Positions 27,025 through 36,477 of a DNA stretch of 64,000 nucleotides are shown piece by piece (positions within the stretch are counted from its first letter, which is position 1; each line of letters starts with the position of its first letter). This stretch comes from Campylobacterota bacterium (lineage in GTDB: Bacteria; Babelota; Babeliae; Babelales; RVW-14): NCBI GenBank assembly GCA_020633995.1, contig JACKCO010000003.1, positions 186,001 to 250,000 of the forward strand, read 5' to 3'. The notes below the pieces were generated by a model that saw only the letters and a list, made by a program, of their open reading frames with translations, was not told where the DNA came from and ran no database searches. The translations under genes were made by a program, and so were the position numbers.

Positions 27025-29160
27025 CTACCTCTTTTCACCCATGATGTATGGCAGCAACTCAGGAATAAACGGTGTTATCAAAACAACGATCTTATCGATA
27101 TTTTCCTGGACATATGATGACTTTTGAAAGATATAATCAAACACACCAACAAGCCTATATTTAATATCACCGTAAGCGCTGTTGTACATAACATCACCCA
27201 CAAACTGCTTCAGTTCACTCTTGTGCGTATGCGTTAAAAAGGTAACCTCATAAGCCTCTGGTCCATCTTGAATAAGTTGCACATCACGCTCAAGTTCTTC
27301 CAGCCTATCAATTTTTTCAGCTGGCAGATCTGTTGGATCACTGCAAGCACGCAAAGCGCTGCGCACGCTGACCAACTCTTTAACACACTCATTTTCTTGC
27401 TCAAGCTGTTGTGCACGTTTTTCTAGCTGCTCCATGTAGTGAATGTACTGCTTTTTAAGTGGGGCAAATTTGAGCTGAGCAGTTTTACGCTCAGTTTCAT
27501 CAAGTATCGCATCGATAGCCATTTGCTCTTGAGCAAGCTGTGCGTCTATTTCTTCTTTTTCACAACGATAGGTCCACACAAGCTCTCGGCGTACGTTTAA
27601 GTTATTTTCAATAGCAAGTGCTGATGCAAGCTGCAACTCAAGCCCTGCAATGCGTGTTTGCAGATTCTTAATTTGGTTATCATAATCTTGCTGATTATCA
27701 ACATCTGACTCTATCTCGGCCAAGTCATCAAGCTGCTTTTGACAACTTTTAAGCTGCTCGACCCGACTACACTCAGATGCTTGCTCTTGTTGATCTTTAT
27801 ACTTTTCAAGCAGCCCCGCTACAGCTTGCTGAATGCGTTGTGCTGATGCTTTGCCGTATTCAGTGCGCAAAAACTCAATCGTTGCAATGCGCTCTTGTTC
27901 TGCTTGCTCAAGCGCTTGCTTATCTTGCAACGACTCGGCTATATCGCTTGCTGCAATTTTTTGCTTAACATTGGCATAGTCAGCCAATGCACGTAGCATG
28001 TTGGCAAATGTCATTTTTGTCGTTCGAAAGAGCCCAAGCTTGCCACGCACAAGCAGTACCCAATGCTGATCACTGTCAACGCTAATCAACTGAACCTGAG
28101 GTAAAAGCTGATTAGTTTGGCAAAGCTGCTCAATTTTGTCTTTTACCCGTACTGGTAGATTTTTGTCTCCAAGAGTAAAACTCGCCTTGCCGACAAATTT
28201 TTGAACATACTGTGCCAAATGCGCATCAGATTGCTTTAGCAGGTATTGTTTAAACTTTTCATAATCAATAATGTCATGCTGTTTAACGCCGTGCGTTGCC
28301 AATGCTTCAGCCATTTTATCTTCAAAGGTAATTTCGCTACCATTTGCAAGATACTCAGCACAGGACTGAGCTTGTGCTAAGTCGCGCATCACAAAGACAT
28401 CCATCTCAACACTCTCCTTGTCGCAGGTATATTTTTCTACACTTTCAAGGCTGAGATTGGTAACGAGCGCCCATGCACCGTCAATATTTTGCAACAGATC
28501 CGGACTGTTGTTATTAAAGAACTGGACAAGCTCTTCTGGCAAATACTCAGACAACACCGTATTCCCATCAAACAAATGTGTTGATGGCGTCATGCTTAAC
28601 TTAAACAAAAGACGGAAAAGCTCTTCACGTACTAGGGCAACATCACTGACACCATCTTTGCAGAGCAAAAACAATTTAAACAAAAATGTTAATTTGGGAT
28701 CTGCACGAAACTTAGCCTTTTTGCAGGCATATGACCGAAACCAATCCGTTGCAACGCCCCACAGGCTATCAGCACTTTTTTTGTACACTGGGTCAGAAAC
28801 TTTAATCTCAAGCTCTGGCAATTGATCAAACAACTCACCTGACCCTGCAAAACCCCAGTCAAAAATAAGCTTTTGTCCGGCAACAAGCGGTAATGAAATA
28901 TCTTTGGCCGTGTGGTAGCTGAGCTTACTCAGTCCACTAACATTTTTTTTCAGATAATCAAACAATGGACTCACACCAAGCTCTTGCAAGAGCTTATCAA
29001 GCGCTGCTTGGTCATGCTGTGCAGCTCGCGTTGAATGCTTTATGGTACGAATCTTAGTCTGCGGCAGCCGTACAGGCGTAGTGGCATCGGCAAAAAGCGT
29101 ACTAAAACAAAGTGTAAGAAAAAGGCAAAAATGCTTGAAACAAGCTTTAGACAATGTCAT
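27025..29160 (-). CDS. large exported coiled-coil protein of unknown function, 711 aa
   Basis: I place the start at the ATG preceded by GGGAGGGG; 45 upstream in-frame codons are ignored. Residues 1-25 are a signal peptide ending LFADA. The middle (about 95-400) is mixed alpha/beta, and residues about 420-640 are a long charged, glutamine/glutamate-rich coiled coil. A SDQHWVLLVRG segment near residue 365 resembles the histidine strand of Ulp1/OTU-type cysteine peptidases, but I cannot see a matching catalytic cysteine, so peptidase activity is only a suggestion. The C-terminus has a hydrophobic VVLITPFIPELLPYIM. No related gene is adjacent. Confidence 0.65.
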   Translation of the reverse strand: MTLSKACFKHFCLFLTLCFSTLFADATTPVRLPQTKIRTIKHSTRAAQHDQAALDKLLQELGVSPLFDYLKKNVSGLSKLSYHTAKDISLPLVAGQKLIFDWGFAGSGELFDQLPELEIKVSDPVYKKSADSLWGVATDWFRSYACKKAKFRADPKLTFLFKLFLLCKDGVSDVALVREELFRLLFKLSMTPSTHLFDGNTVLSEYLPEELVQFFNNNSPDLLQNIDGAWALVTNLSLESVEKYTCDKESVEMDVFVMRDLAQAQSCAEYLANGSEITFEDKMAEALATHGVKQHDIIDYEKFKQYLLKQSDAHLAQYVQKFVGKASFTLGDKNLPVRVKDKIEQLCQTNQLLPQVQLISVDSDQHWVLLVRGKLGLFRTTKMTFANMLRALADYANVKQKIAASDIAESLQDKQALEQAEQERIATIEFLRTEYGKASAQRIQQAVAGLLEKYKDQQEQASECSRVEQLKSCQKQLDDLAEIESDVDNQQDYDNQIKNLQTRIAGLELQLASALAIENNLNVRRELVWTYRCEKEEIDAQLAQEQMAIDAILDETERKTAQLKFAPLKKQYIHYMEQLEKRAQQLEQENECVKELVSVRSALRACSDPTDLPAEKIDRLEELERDVQLIQDGPEAYEVTFLTHTHKSELKQFVGDVMYNSAYGDIKYRLVGVFDYIFQKSSYVQENIDKIVVLITPFIPELLPYIMGEKR

Positions 29161-29432
29161 AAACAACCCCTCCCACAAGGTATTTATAATAATTTTTGAT
29201 TGAGTAGTAAGTAAACTATTTTTTTGCTGAAAAATCATGGTGTGTGCCCCTAACACAGCTGCAGATCCCCCTAGAAGTAACAATAACTCTAGCACTAAAA
29301 AAACAGTGCTTCAAACGCCTTTACCCTAATTTTTTCGACCTTTAAGCGTTTTTCTTAAAAAAATTTCAAATGATGTTTATTCTTAAGAACCTCAACATCA
29401 CCCTCTAGGGTCAATAAAACAATTAGGGCACT

Positions 29433-29984
29433 ATGCATAATAAAAAAATTCTAATATTTATATTTTTGCTTTGCGTTCTACAGCAGGCTGCTAGCATGGG
29501 TCAACCGGCCAACTCAGAAGGGTTACAGAAGCTGCTTGATACACAGCTCAATGAGCTTGCAATAACGATACCCGAAGATGAAGATTTCTTCCGGCAAAAA
29601 ATTGAGGGTCTTATTGCAAAGGGTGCAAACATTAATGACACAAACAATCACGCTGGAATCACCCCCCTGCACAGCGCAGTTTTTGTAGAGAATCTATTTT
29701 TCATTGCTATCTTACTACGCAATAGGGCCAACCCTAACACCCAACATCCAACAACTCTGAATACACCATTGCACGCTGCAATCTTAAAAGGCTCAGAGGC
29801 GATGGTTACCAGTTTGGTCAAAACCGGCCGTATTAATTTCTTACTCAGAAACAAGAAAGGCCAAACAGCCCTAGACCTTGCATGCGAAAAAGATAGGTTT
29901 GACCTAGCACAGATTCTTTTAGAGTACGGCGCACCGCACACCAGCTACAGCAAACAATTTTTCACTTCGTGTACCATCATCTAG
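29433..29984 (+). CDS. small exported ankyrin-repeat protein with CaaX-like C-terminus
   Basis: The 183-aa protein begins with a signal peptide (IFIFLLCVLQQAASM). Three to four ankyrin repeats cover about residues 45-165: TPLHSAVF, LLRNRANPNTQ, TPLHAAILKGSEAM, ALDLACEKDRFDLAQILLEYGA. The last four residues are CTII, a possible CaaX prenylation box as used by some Legionella ankyrin effectors. A Sec signal and a CaaX box are an unusual combination, so this may be chance. It ends convergently with an 8-bp overlap with the next minus-strand gene. Confidence 0.8.
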   Translation: MHNKKILIFIFLLCVLQQAASMGQPANSEGLQKLLDTQLNELAITIPEDEDFFRQKIEGLIAKGANINDTNNHAGITPLHSAVFVENLFFIAILLRNRANPNTQHPTTLNTPLHAAILKGSEAMVTSLVKTGRINFLLRNKKGQTALDLACEKDRFDLAQILLEYGAPHTSYSKQFFTSCTII

Positions 29985-30630
29985 GCCTGTCATGTTCACC
30001 TCGCAAAGCAACAATCATTGTTGCAAAAGTCTGGTTATTATGCCGGTTACTTTTTATGGCGTCAGATACATGCTGCAGACATTCCCTATCGTGGGCAAAC
30101 TGCTCAAGACTTTGGTTTTGCCAGTTAACCTTACCATCTCTGTCCAGACGCTCAAAATAGCCATCCAAAAAGAGCTCATTTTTAATATGAATAAGGTAGT
30201 CTTGCTCTTTGACAAAACAAACGACCAAAAAATCTGAAGGGCAGATAAAAACGCATGCATCAGTTAACATAGCAATATTTCCCTCACGTACGCCGTTGAA
30301 TTTAACTCGACGTTCAAGAAGAAATGAAATGAGCGGGTACATAGCAAGGCCATCAAAGCTATCGCTATTACTATGCTTCAGTAAATACGTTAGCGGAGTA
30401 CAATCATCAATCATCTGGTGAATATCGATACCATCCCGTTCTAATCTTTTCAAAGCACAAAGAGCATGCGCAGGATGTCTCTGCGCAAGATCAAGACAAC
30501 CTTTGATAGAGTTTTCTACCACCGAGGCCTCAAGGTCAACCCTTTCAACTTCAACACCCTTAAGAAAGGCACAATCTGCTGTACCAAACAAAAATAACAA
30601 CCCCATGAAAAGTTTCGTGGCACCAATCAT
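29977..30630 (-). CDS. exported protein with degenerate ankyrin repeats, 217 aa
   Basis: The ATG chosen has AGGGAG upstream and opens a signal peptide (TKLFMGLLFLFGTADC); 40 further in-frame codons upstream are ignored. The cysteine at the end of that segment could also serve as a lipobox. The region around residues 60-125 (SIKGCLDLAQRHPAHAL, TPLTYLLKH, LISFLLERRVKFNG) looks like degenerate ankyrin repeats. It is the last of three same-strand ankyrin genes, 134 bp after the previous one. Function unknown. Confidence 0.65.
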   Translation of the reverse strand: MIGATKLFMGLLFLFGTADCAFLKGVEVERVDLEASVVENSIKGCLDLAQRHPAHALCALKRLERDGIDIHQMIDDCTPLTYLLKHSNSDSFDGLAMYPLISFLLERRVKFNGVREGNIAMLTDACVFICPSDFLVVCFVKEQDYLIHIKNELFLDGYFERLDRDGKVNWQNQSLEQFAHDRECLQHVSDAIKSNRHNNQTFATMIVALRGEHDRPR

Positions 30631-30764
30631 AAACCAACTCCCTAAAAAAACGCTACAGATACTACTTTGTACATAGTATCTAGCCAATGAAGTCGGGCAA
30701 GCGCAATAATTGCAAACTATTGCCTGCGCATGCTTGAACAGCGGCCACATGCAATTCTGTACCC

Positions 30765-31793
30765 TTACTGCCCAAATTCTTTTTCTAATTTAGACAAAGT
30801 AGCAATGACAGCCTCATAAGCCAAATAACTGCCAATGCCACTAAGATTTTTTCGCGCTGCTTTATCTAAATCAGTCAAAAAACTTTGGGCAAGGACTCCT
30901 TGCTTAAAACCTTGACGAAACAATGTCTCAATTTTTTCAGTATCTGCCAGCTTAACTGCATCAAGAACTTCGCAACATAACTTGTTCACAAACAAAAGCC
31001 TGTCTATCAAAAAATGTTCATTTTGTTTCAGATAAAAAGTAGTTGTTATGTGATTAAGTTTGCTTGTTTGTAGGGCTCCACGTGAAAGCAGAAAATTAAC
31101 CAAGTCAACATTTCCTTCAATGTAGGCATGACACAATGGAGTACAATCCTCATCATCTGCTTGATTAACATTAGCACCATAATCTTCAACCAACTTTTGC
31201 ACAAACTGAAAGTAACCACCTCGACAAGCTATATGTAGCACAGTAATTCCACGCAAGCCCGGTTTATTAACCAAATTCCTATCTTGTGCAAGCAATCGAA
31301 AAACGTCAAAATCACGTCCCGCTTTTGCCGCGTCCAACATAATTTTTAGTTGCCCCAAAACCTTTAATTGCTGATTTTTTAGTTCAATACACTCAGAATA
31401 ATTTTTCAAACAGGGAGCAAAGTTTTGCAGAAATTGGACAGGCATGGGGATCTTTTCATCACGAGCACTTGGTCGCAAACCACCAAACACATTTCGATCT
31501 TTAACCAACGGCTCTTGATCACTCACTGCCGGTTTTCCCTCTGGCTCAAAACGCTCAACTAGTGACTGTACTTTTTCAACAATGCCCGGACGGATAGCGA
31601 TGGGCGCTATGACCTCAGTGCTTGCTGCAAGCGCCGCATACCCTGGTAGATCCTGCTCCGAGTCCAAGCAACCTTCACCATAAAAAAGCTCCATAGACTC
31701 CTCAAGTAAGAGTGGCCCAACTTCGCAACACCTCTCAGATGCTGAAATACTACTAACCTGCAACAAAAAGGATATCCATAGCAAAACAACCAT
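30765..31793 (-). CDS. exported ankyrin-repeat protein, 342 aa
   Basis: A short signal peptide (VVLLWISFLLQVSSISAS) leads the protein. Near residues 37-50 a GCLDSEQDLPGY motif matches GCLDDQGRDVPGW in the upstream neighbour, marking the two as paralogs. Ankyrin repeats occupy about 190-265 (TVLHIACRGGYFQFVQKL, GANVNQADDEDCTPLCHA, LVNFLLSRGA). The C-terminal part is helical. The start is 23 bp after the stop of the upstream gene, so both are likely co-transcribed. Confidence 0.8.
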   Translation of the reverse strand: MVVLLWISFLLQVSSISASERCCEVGPLLLEESMELFYGEGCLDSEQDLPGYAALAASTEVIAPIAIRPGIVEKVQSLVERFEPEGKPAVSDQEPLVKDRNVFGGLRPSARDEKIPMPVQFLQNFAPCLKNYSECIELKNQQLKVLGQLKIMLDAAKAGRDFDVFRLLAQDRNLVNKPGLRGITVLHIACRGGYFQFVQKLVEDYGANVNQADDEDCTPLCHAYIEGNVDLVNFLLSRGALQTSKLNHITTTFYLKQNEHFLIDRLLFVNKLCCEVLDAVKLADTEKIETLFRQGFKQGVLAQSFLTDLDKAARKNLSGIGSYLAYEAVIATLSKLEKEFGQ

Positions 31794-31816
31794 ATGATCT
31801 CGTCACTTATTTTTAG

Positions 31817-32899
31817 TTATCCATCTTTGGGAAAAAGTTCACCCTGTAGTGAAAACAATCTTTCAATAATCCCAATCTGCCCATACTCTTCGGCTATACT
31901 TCCAAGGACGCCAACAGCGGCAACATTTATCAACCGTCGCTCACAATTCTCACGAAATAATCTATCGAATTCTTGCACGTTACCTTGTATAACTGCCGTT
32001 TCAAGCTGCCGACGAATTTCATCTACATTGTCTGTTGCAGCAATGGTAGCACCCTTCTGATTACACTTTTGCAAGTCAGCCACTAAAAGAATCTTAATTG
32101 CTGGATAAGGGGGGTTGTTTTCATACATAACAACATCAAGCGGAGTTCGTCCATCTATGGTTCTTACTTGCTGCGCTCCCTTGGAAAGCAAAAAATCAAC
32201 AATTTTCACATGCCCCCTACTACACGCTCTATGTAGAGGTGTCCACCCTGATTGGTTTGGTTTATTGATATCTGCTTTATACATCTCAACCAATGTTGCC
32301 ACAAATTTTAACAACTCTCTTTCATATGCACAGGCCGCGTATAACATCGTCATACCAGCCTTACCAGCAACGTTTACAACGCTTGGATCTTGTGCAAGAA
32401 GCGCAAGAGCAGAATCGGTTTTACCTTGGCCTATATCTTTCAAAAAACCATCAGGCAAATGTCTGCGCTCTCCAATCTTAGAATCACAAGTCATACTACC
32501 TAGCGGCACTGCAGTCGTAAGCGACGACCTATCCGATTTCTTTTTTTTTGTCCCATCTTTTTCCCGCTCTTTTTCTTGAGTTTGTTCGCCTTCCTTTTCT
32601 TGAGTTCGTTCGATTAATGAAAGAGCAAGTGCCCGCTGCACAAGCTCATCATCTTCATCGTCCTGGTCAAAATCCCAATTCCACTCTTGGCCTTGTCCCT
32701 GATGCGGGTCTGTGTCATCATCCCAAGCACGACTCTGCCTCAAGATATGACGAGAATCCTGTTCTCTTCTGTCATAACACCAGCCAGGAACATCTCTGCC
32801 CTGATCATCTAGGCAACCATTCCATTTAGAGTTGTCGGCTGCATTTGCGTAACTGACAACAAAATAAAATATGATTAACATCAAGTTGTAAAAAATCAT
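31817..32899 (-). CDS. exported ankyrin-repeat protein with a ubiquitin-interacting-motif-like segment
   Basis: The 360-aa protein has a signal peptide (residues 1-20, ending YANA). An acidic, tryptophan-rich region (about 58-88) leads into DDELVQRALALSLIE, which fits the ubiquitin-interacting motif: acidic run, hydrophobic, Ala, three residues on Ser, and acid three after Ser. A lysine/glutamate-rich linker follows, then ankyrin repeats at about 170-265 (TMLYAACAYERELLKFV, TPLHRACSRGHVKIVDFLL). It is the first gene of a minus-strand ankyrin operon. A host-ubiquitin role is inference from the motif. Confidence 0.8.
   Translation of the reverse strand: MIFYNLMLIIFYFVVSYANAADNSKWNGCLDDQGRDVPGWCYDRREQDSRHILRQSRAWDDDTDPHQGQGQEWNWDFDQDDEDDELVQRALALSLIERTQEKEGEQTQEKEREKDGTKKKKSDRSSLTTAVPLGSMTCDSKIGERRHLPDGFLKDIGQGKTDSALALLAQDPSVVNVAGKAGMTMLYAACAYERELLKFVATLVEMYKADINKPNQSGWTPLHRACSRGHVKIVDFLLSKGAQQVRTIDGRTPLDVVMYENNPPYPAIKILLVADLQKCNQKGATIAATDNVDEIRRQLETAVIQGNVQEFDRLFRENCERRLINVAAVGVLGSIAEEYGQIGIIERLFSLQGELFPKDG
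32606..32659 (-). other. ubiquitin-interacting-motif-like segment
   Basis: This codes for about residues 81-98 of the ankyrin protein above. In DDELVQRALALSLIE the acidic run precedes V, Ala is three after it, Ser four further on, and Glu three after Ser, as in eukaryotic UIMs. Confidence 0.5.
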
Positions 32900-32985
32900 G
32901 AAAATGGTCTCCCTCTTTGATTTTTTTCAGAACTCTTTTACTTTGTAAAAGTTATTAACTGCATTCAAAGGATTAATGGTATCAA

Positions 32986-35112
32986 ATGAAAACTAACGCC
33001 CATAGACGCCTAGGTGTACTTGCTCTTTGTTGTTGTGCGCTTTTTATTACTTCGTGGATAGAACTTTTTCTACAGCGAAAACAAACAATCATTGGAGTTG
33101 GCGTTAGTAAAACGTTTCTTTTTTTACTCATTAATATCCATGTTGTTGTCATGATCATCCTGTTGTACTTAATTGTGCGACAAAGTATCAAGCTTTTCTT
33201 AGAACGGCAGAAAAAAGTTCCCGGAAGCGTATTTAAACGCAATCTTCTTTTTGCCTTCACCTTTTTTTCTGTAATTCCATCATTTTTTGTTTTTTTTACT
33301 GCTGGAAAATTTATTACCACCAGCATTGACGACTGGTTTAAGGCACGCATTAGCTCGGGACTTGATACAACACTTTTTTTGCATGAGCAGTATACGCAAG
33401 ACATAAGAAAAAAAATTCAAGCCGACGCACATCTGCTCAGCCAACAGCATATTATAGCATCTACAGAAGAACAAAACACTCGCTGCACGCATTATCATTG
33501 GCATGATAACGCAAGTAAACAAAAAGCGCTGGAACGAGAAGCTCGTGTCTGGCGAGCCTTACGTACAACAAACGACCGTTCAATCAAGAATCTTCGTCAA
33601 GTATTTCTGACCAAACTCACTCAAGCTGAGGCGAACAAGCAACCTTTTGACTTTTATGGTTCACTCTATCACATTGTTAAAAACAACAATCAGACACTAA
33701 TGCTTGTGCACCGCTATCCAGACAATGTCTGCCATTCATTGATAGAAATAGAAAATGCTATTAACGACTACACACAACTTAAGTCAATTCGCAATTCAAT
33801 TTACGCAAATTATCTTTGCACGTTTATTCTGGTCACGTTGCTTATTTTATTTTTATCAATTTGGTGCGCATTTTATTTAGCAAAAGGCATAAGCAAACCC
33901 CTTAAGGAACTACTTGATGCCACTGACAAAGTCAGTAAGGGATCATGGGATGTACAAGTTTCACCAAATTTACACAGCGACCTACAAAGCCTTGCCCTAG
34001 GTTTTAACAAAATGACCAAAGCTCTTGCCAGCGCCCATACCCAACTTGAGTTACGCAACAAAGAAATGTTGGCCATCTTGGAAAATTTAAAGGCTGCAGT
34101 TATTTTCATTAATCAATTTGGCAGGGTTATTACATTCAATCAAGCAGCAGACACACTCGCACAAAGTCACCTACGCATACGGCTCGGTAAAAATAAAAAA
34201 GTAGTATTCAATCAAAAAACAGAAACCGAACGTAAAATTTTTTATGATTGTATTCGTAAACTATTTACCTCTGGCAAACAACAACTCACACAAAAAATTT
34301 CACTACTATCAAACAATGAAACAAAAACATTTGTTGTACATCTCGCCCTGATTTCGATAACGCCAACCTTTAACCCCAACGATCAAGGCATGCTCATGGT
34401 TTTGGAAGATCTGACCGATATTGTCAAGCTCAATACTATAAAAACGTGGCAAGATGCAGCAAAACAAATGGCCCATGAAATTAAGAATCCACTCACCCCC
34501 ATCCAGCTTTCTACGCAACGATTACAAAGAAAATACAGCAGCATTTTAAAACATGACCACATTTTCATTCATTCGACTGAGACTATTCTCAGTCAGGTCA
34601 AAATCTTAAAAGATCTTACTGCTCACTTTTTTCGATTTTCATCGATGCCGGCAATTGTTATCGAATCTACAAACCTTCATACACTTATTCAAGAGATTAT
34701 GTACTTGTATGAAATGAGTTATCCTGAGATCTATTTTTTCAAAACACTTGAAGGCCAAGCCTTACTTAACACCGATAAAAAAAAGCTTAAACGGGTTTTG
34801 ATTAATCTGGTTGATAACAGCATCAATGCAATCAAGCGATATGGATCAAATTCAAGTCATCGGCACGTTATCACCATCACAACAAAAACACATGCCGAAA
34901 AAAAACAACTTGAGATCATTTTGACCGACAATGGTCCTGGTATCGGCCCGCAGCTCAAGGACAAACTTTTCCTGCCGTATGTTTCGAGCGAGAAAAAAAA
35001 TATGGGTCTTGGTCTTGCTATCGTCAAAGACACCATCTCCCAACTTGGAGGCAGCATTTACTTGCTTCCTACAACGCACGGAGCATCATTTCAGATACTT
35101 TTGCCCATGTAA
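32986..35112 (+). CDS. NtrY-like membrane sensor histidine kinase
   Basis: The 708-aa kinase has three N-terminal membrane segments (about 10-28, 43-65, 86-108), a periplasmic loop of about 160 residues, a fourth membrane segment (274-298), HAMP (about 298-350), a PAS-like domain (about 360-475), HisKA with H497 in MAHEIKNPLTP, and HATPase_c with N-box NLVDNSINAI, DNGPGIG and GLGLAIVK. This layout and the MAHEIKNPLTPIQLS block are typical of NtrY/nitrogen-regulation kinases. No response regulator gene is adjacent, so it is an orphan here and its signal is unknown. A hairpin terminator follows at once. Confidence 0.92.
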   Translation: MKTNAHRRLGVLALCCCALFITSWIELFLQRKQTIIGVGVSKTFLFLLINIHVVVMIILLYLIVRQSIKLFLERQKKVPGSVFKRNLLFAFTFFSVIPSFFVFFTAGKFITTSIDDWFKARISSGLDTTLFLHEQYTQDIRKKIQADAHLLSQQHIIASTEEQNTRCTHYHWHDNASKQKALEREARVWRALRTTNDRSIKNLRQVFLTKLTQAEANKQPFDFYGSLYHIVKNNNQTLMLVHRYPDNVCHSLIEIENAINDYTQLKSIRNSIYANYLCTFILVTLLILFLSIWCAFYLAKGISKPLKELLDATDKVSKGSWDVQVSPNLHSDLQSLALGFNKMTKALASAHTQLELRNKEMLAILENLKAAVIFINQFGRVITFNQAADTLAQSHLRIRLGKNKKVVFNQKTETERKIFYDCIRKLFTSGKQQLTQKISLLSNNETKTFVVHLALISITPTFNPNDQGMLMVLEDLTDIVKLNTIKTWQDAAKQMAHEIKNPLTPIQLSTQRLQRKYSSILKHDHIFIHSTETILSQVKILKDLTAHFFRFSSMPAIVIESTNLHTLIQEIMYLYEMSYPEIYFFKTLEGQALLNTDKKKLKRVLINLVDNSINAIKRYGSNSSHRHVITITTKTHAEKKQLEIILTDNGPGIGPQLKDKLFLPYVSSEKKNMGLGLAIVKDTISQLGGSIYLLPTTHGASFQILLPM

Positions 35113-35119
35113 ATTGACA

Positions 35120-35153
35120 GGCACAAAGCTTTACGTTACGCTTTGTGCCCTTT
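35120..35153 (+). terminator. hairpin after the sensor kinase gene
   Basis: A 10-bp stem (GGCACAAAGC/GCTTTGTGCC) with a 10-base loop is followed by CTTT. The weak T-tract suggests a partial terminator 35 bp before the next start. Confidence 0.6.
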
Positions 35154-35187
35154 CAGTAAAAGTTATACACTTTCGCAGGAGCAGTCG

Positions 35188-35922
35188 ATGATAAAGCGAC
35201 AATTTCTCTCTTCAGTGTTTTTTCTACCTCTACTCATCTTCACAATGAGTGCACAAAACCTCACCTATCCCTTGCCTAAAAATTCACACGATGCTTTGAT
35301 GCAAATTCATTTAATTATAAAAAAAATTGATGGGCATCAAACCCAGGCTAATTTCACATTATCAGATATACGATTTGGCAAAGGAAAGCAGAACGTCTTG
35401 CAAGTTGCTATCCAACACAATCTTAATGATTTTGCAAAACAATTAATAACAAATGGCTTTAAAATTGATACCGTTGATGATGACAATTATACCGCTCTAC
35501 ATACTGCAGTAAGGCATGCTAACGTTGAAATGGTAAATCTTTTACTTGAACAAGGGGCAAACCCTAATGCCAAGAATAACCATGGCGACTCTCCGTTTTC
35601 TCTGGCTGTCTGCCCATCGCTCATTCATCCATTTCAAAATACCTTTGCAATCATTAGTGCGTTTTTATGCAATGAAAAACTGGCAATAAATCAACAAAAC
35701 AAAACAGGCGAAACGGCACTTCACTACTTATTTTATTGCCAACCAATGAACTTTGAACAAAAAGAAATACTCTACTCACTACTTTGCAAACATGGAGCCA
35801 GTACTTTCATATGCAACGAACAATCACTTACTCCATGGAGTTTGCTTAAATCAATGAAAAAAACTAAATATAACGATAAGAGCAACAAAATTTCCAGAGG
35901 CTATTTTGGCATTTTTTCTTAA
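35188..35922 (+). CDS. exported ankyrin-repeat protein, 245 aa
   Basis: The start ATG follows CAGGAG and begins a signal peptide (FLSSVFFLPLLIFTMSAQ). Ankyrin repeats run from about 65 to 200, with one good pair (YTALHTAVRHANVEMVNLL, LEQGANPNAKNNHGDSP) and two degenerate ones (TALHYLFY, LLCKHGASTF). It lies between the sensor kinase and a HIT hydrolase, with no functional link visible. Confidence 0.82.
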   Translation: MIKRQFLSSVFFLPLLIFTMSAQNLTYPLPKNSHDALMQIHLIIKKIDGHQTQANFTLSDIRFGKGKQNVLQVAIQHNLNDFAKQLITNGFKIDTVDDDNYTALHTAVRHANVEMVNLLLEQGANPNAKNNHGDSPFSLAVCPSLIHPFQNTFAIISAFLCNEKLAINQQNKTGETALHYLFYCQPMNFEQKEILYSLLCKHGASTFICNEQSLTPWSLLKSMKKTKYNDKSNKISRGYFGIFS

Positions 35923-35961
35923 AATTTGTCTGTCTACAAAATACTTGCTACGATCAGCATT

Positions 35962-36477
35962 ATGAAAAAATTATATGCGCCTTGGCGACACGATTATATT
36001 AATAATGTAGCACGCAAACAAGACAAAGACAGTTCGGAAAAGGGCTGCGTCTTTTGCAAGCAACTAATGCACAAAGATGATGATAAATATTACATCATCA
36101 AGCGCTTCTCTGACTGCGCCGTCATGATGAATTATTACCCCTATAATGCGGGTCATGTGATGGTATTACCTTACCATCACCAACCCAATCTTGACAACCT
36201 CACCCCATTGGTACGTACTCAAATGATGGAAGTTGTAAGCCTAAGCACAACGGTCATCGGTAAAACCCTGAATAGTGAGGGGTTTAACGTCGGCATAAAT
36301 TTGGGCTCTGCCGGAGGTGGCGGACTTCCTTCACATCTACATATTCATGTTTTACCTCGCTGGAAAGGTGATACAAACTTTCTGGAAACAACTGGGGGCG
36401 TCAAAATAGTCTCTTCAGATCTTGATAAAATGTACTTTATGCTCAAAGAAGCATTTGCCAATACTTCCATCGATTAA
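35962..36477 (+). CDS. HIT-family nucleotide hydrolase/transferase
   Basis: The 171-aa protein begins with KLYAPWRHDYI, the usual start of Ap4A-phosphorylase-like HIT proteins. A CVFC pair at residues 29-32 suggests a structural zinc site. The histidine triad is HLHIHVLPRW with H125, H127 and H129. Members cleave or transfer on dinucleoside polyphosphates or nucleotide conjugates in the cytoplasm; the exact substrate is not evident. The chosen ATG is 36 bp into the open frame, matching the family start. It has no operon partner. Confidence 0.9.
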   Translation: MKKLYAPWRHDYINNVARKQDKDSSEKGCVFCKQLMHKDDDKYYIIKRFSDCAVMMNYYPYNAGHVMVLPYHHQPNLDNLTPLVRTQMMEVVSLSTTVIGKTLNSEGFNVGINLGSAGGGGLPSHLHIHVLPRWKGDTNFLETTGGVKIVSSDLDKMYFMLKEAFANTSID

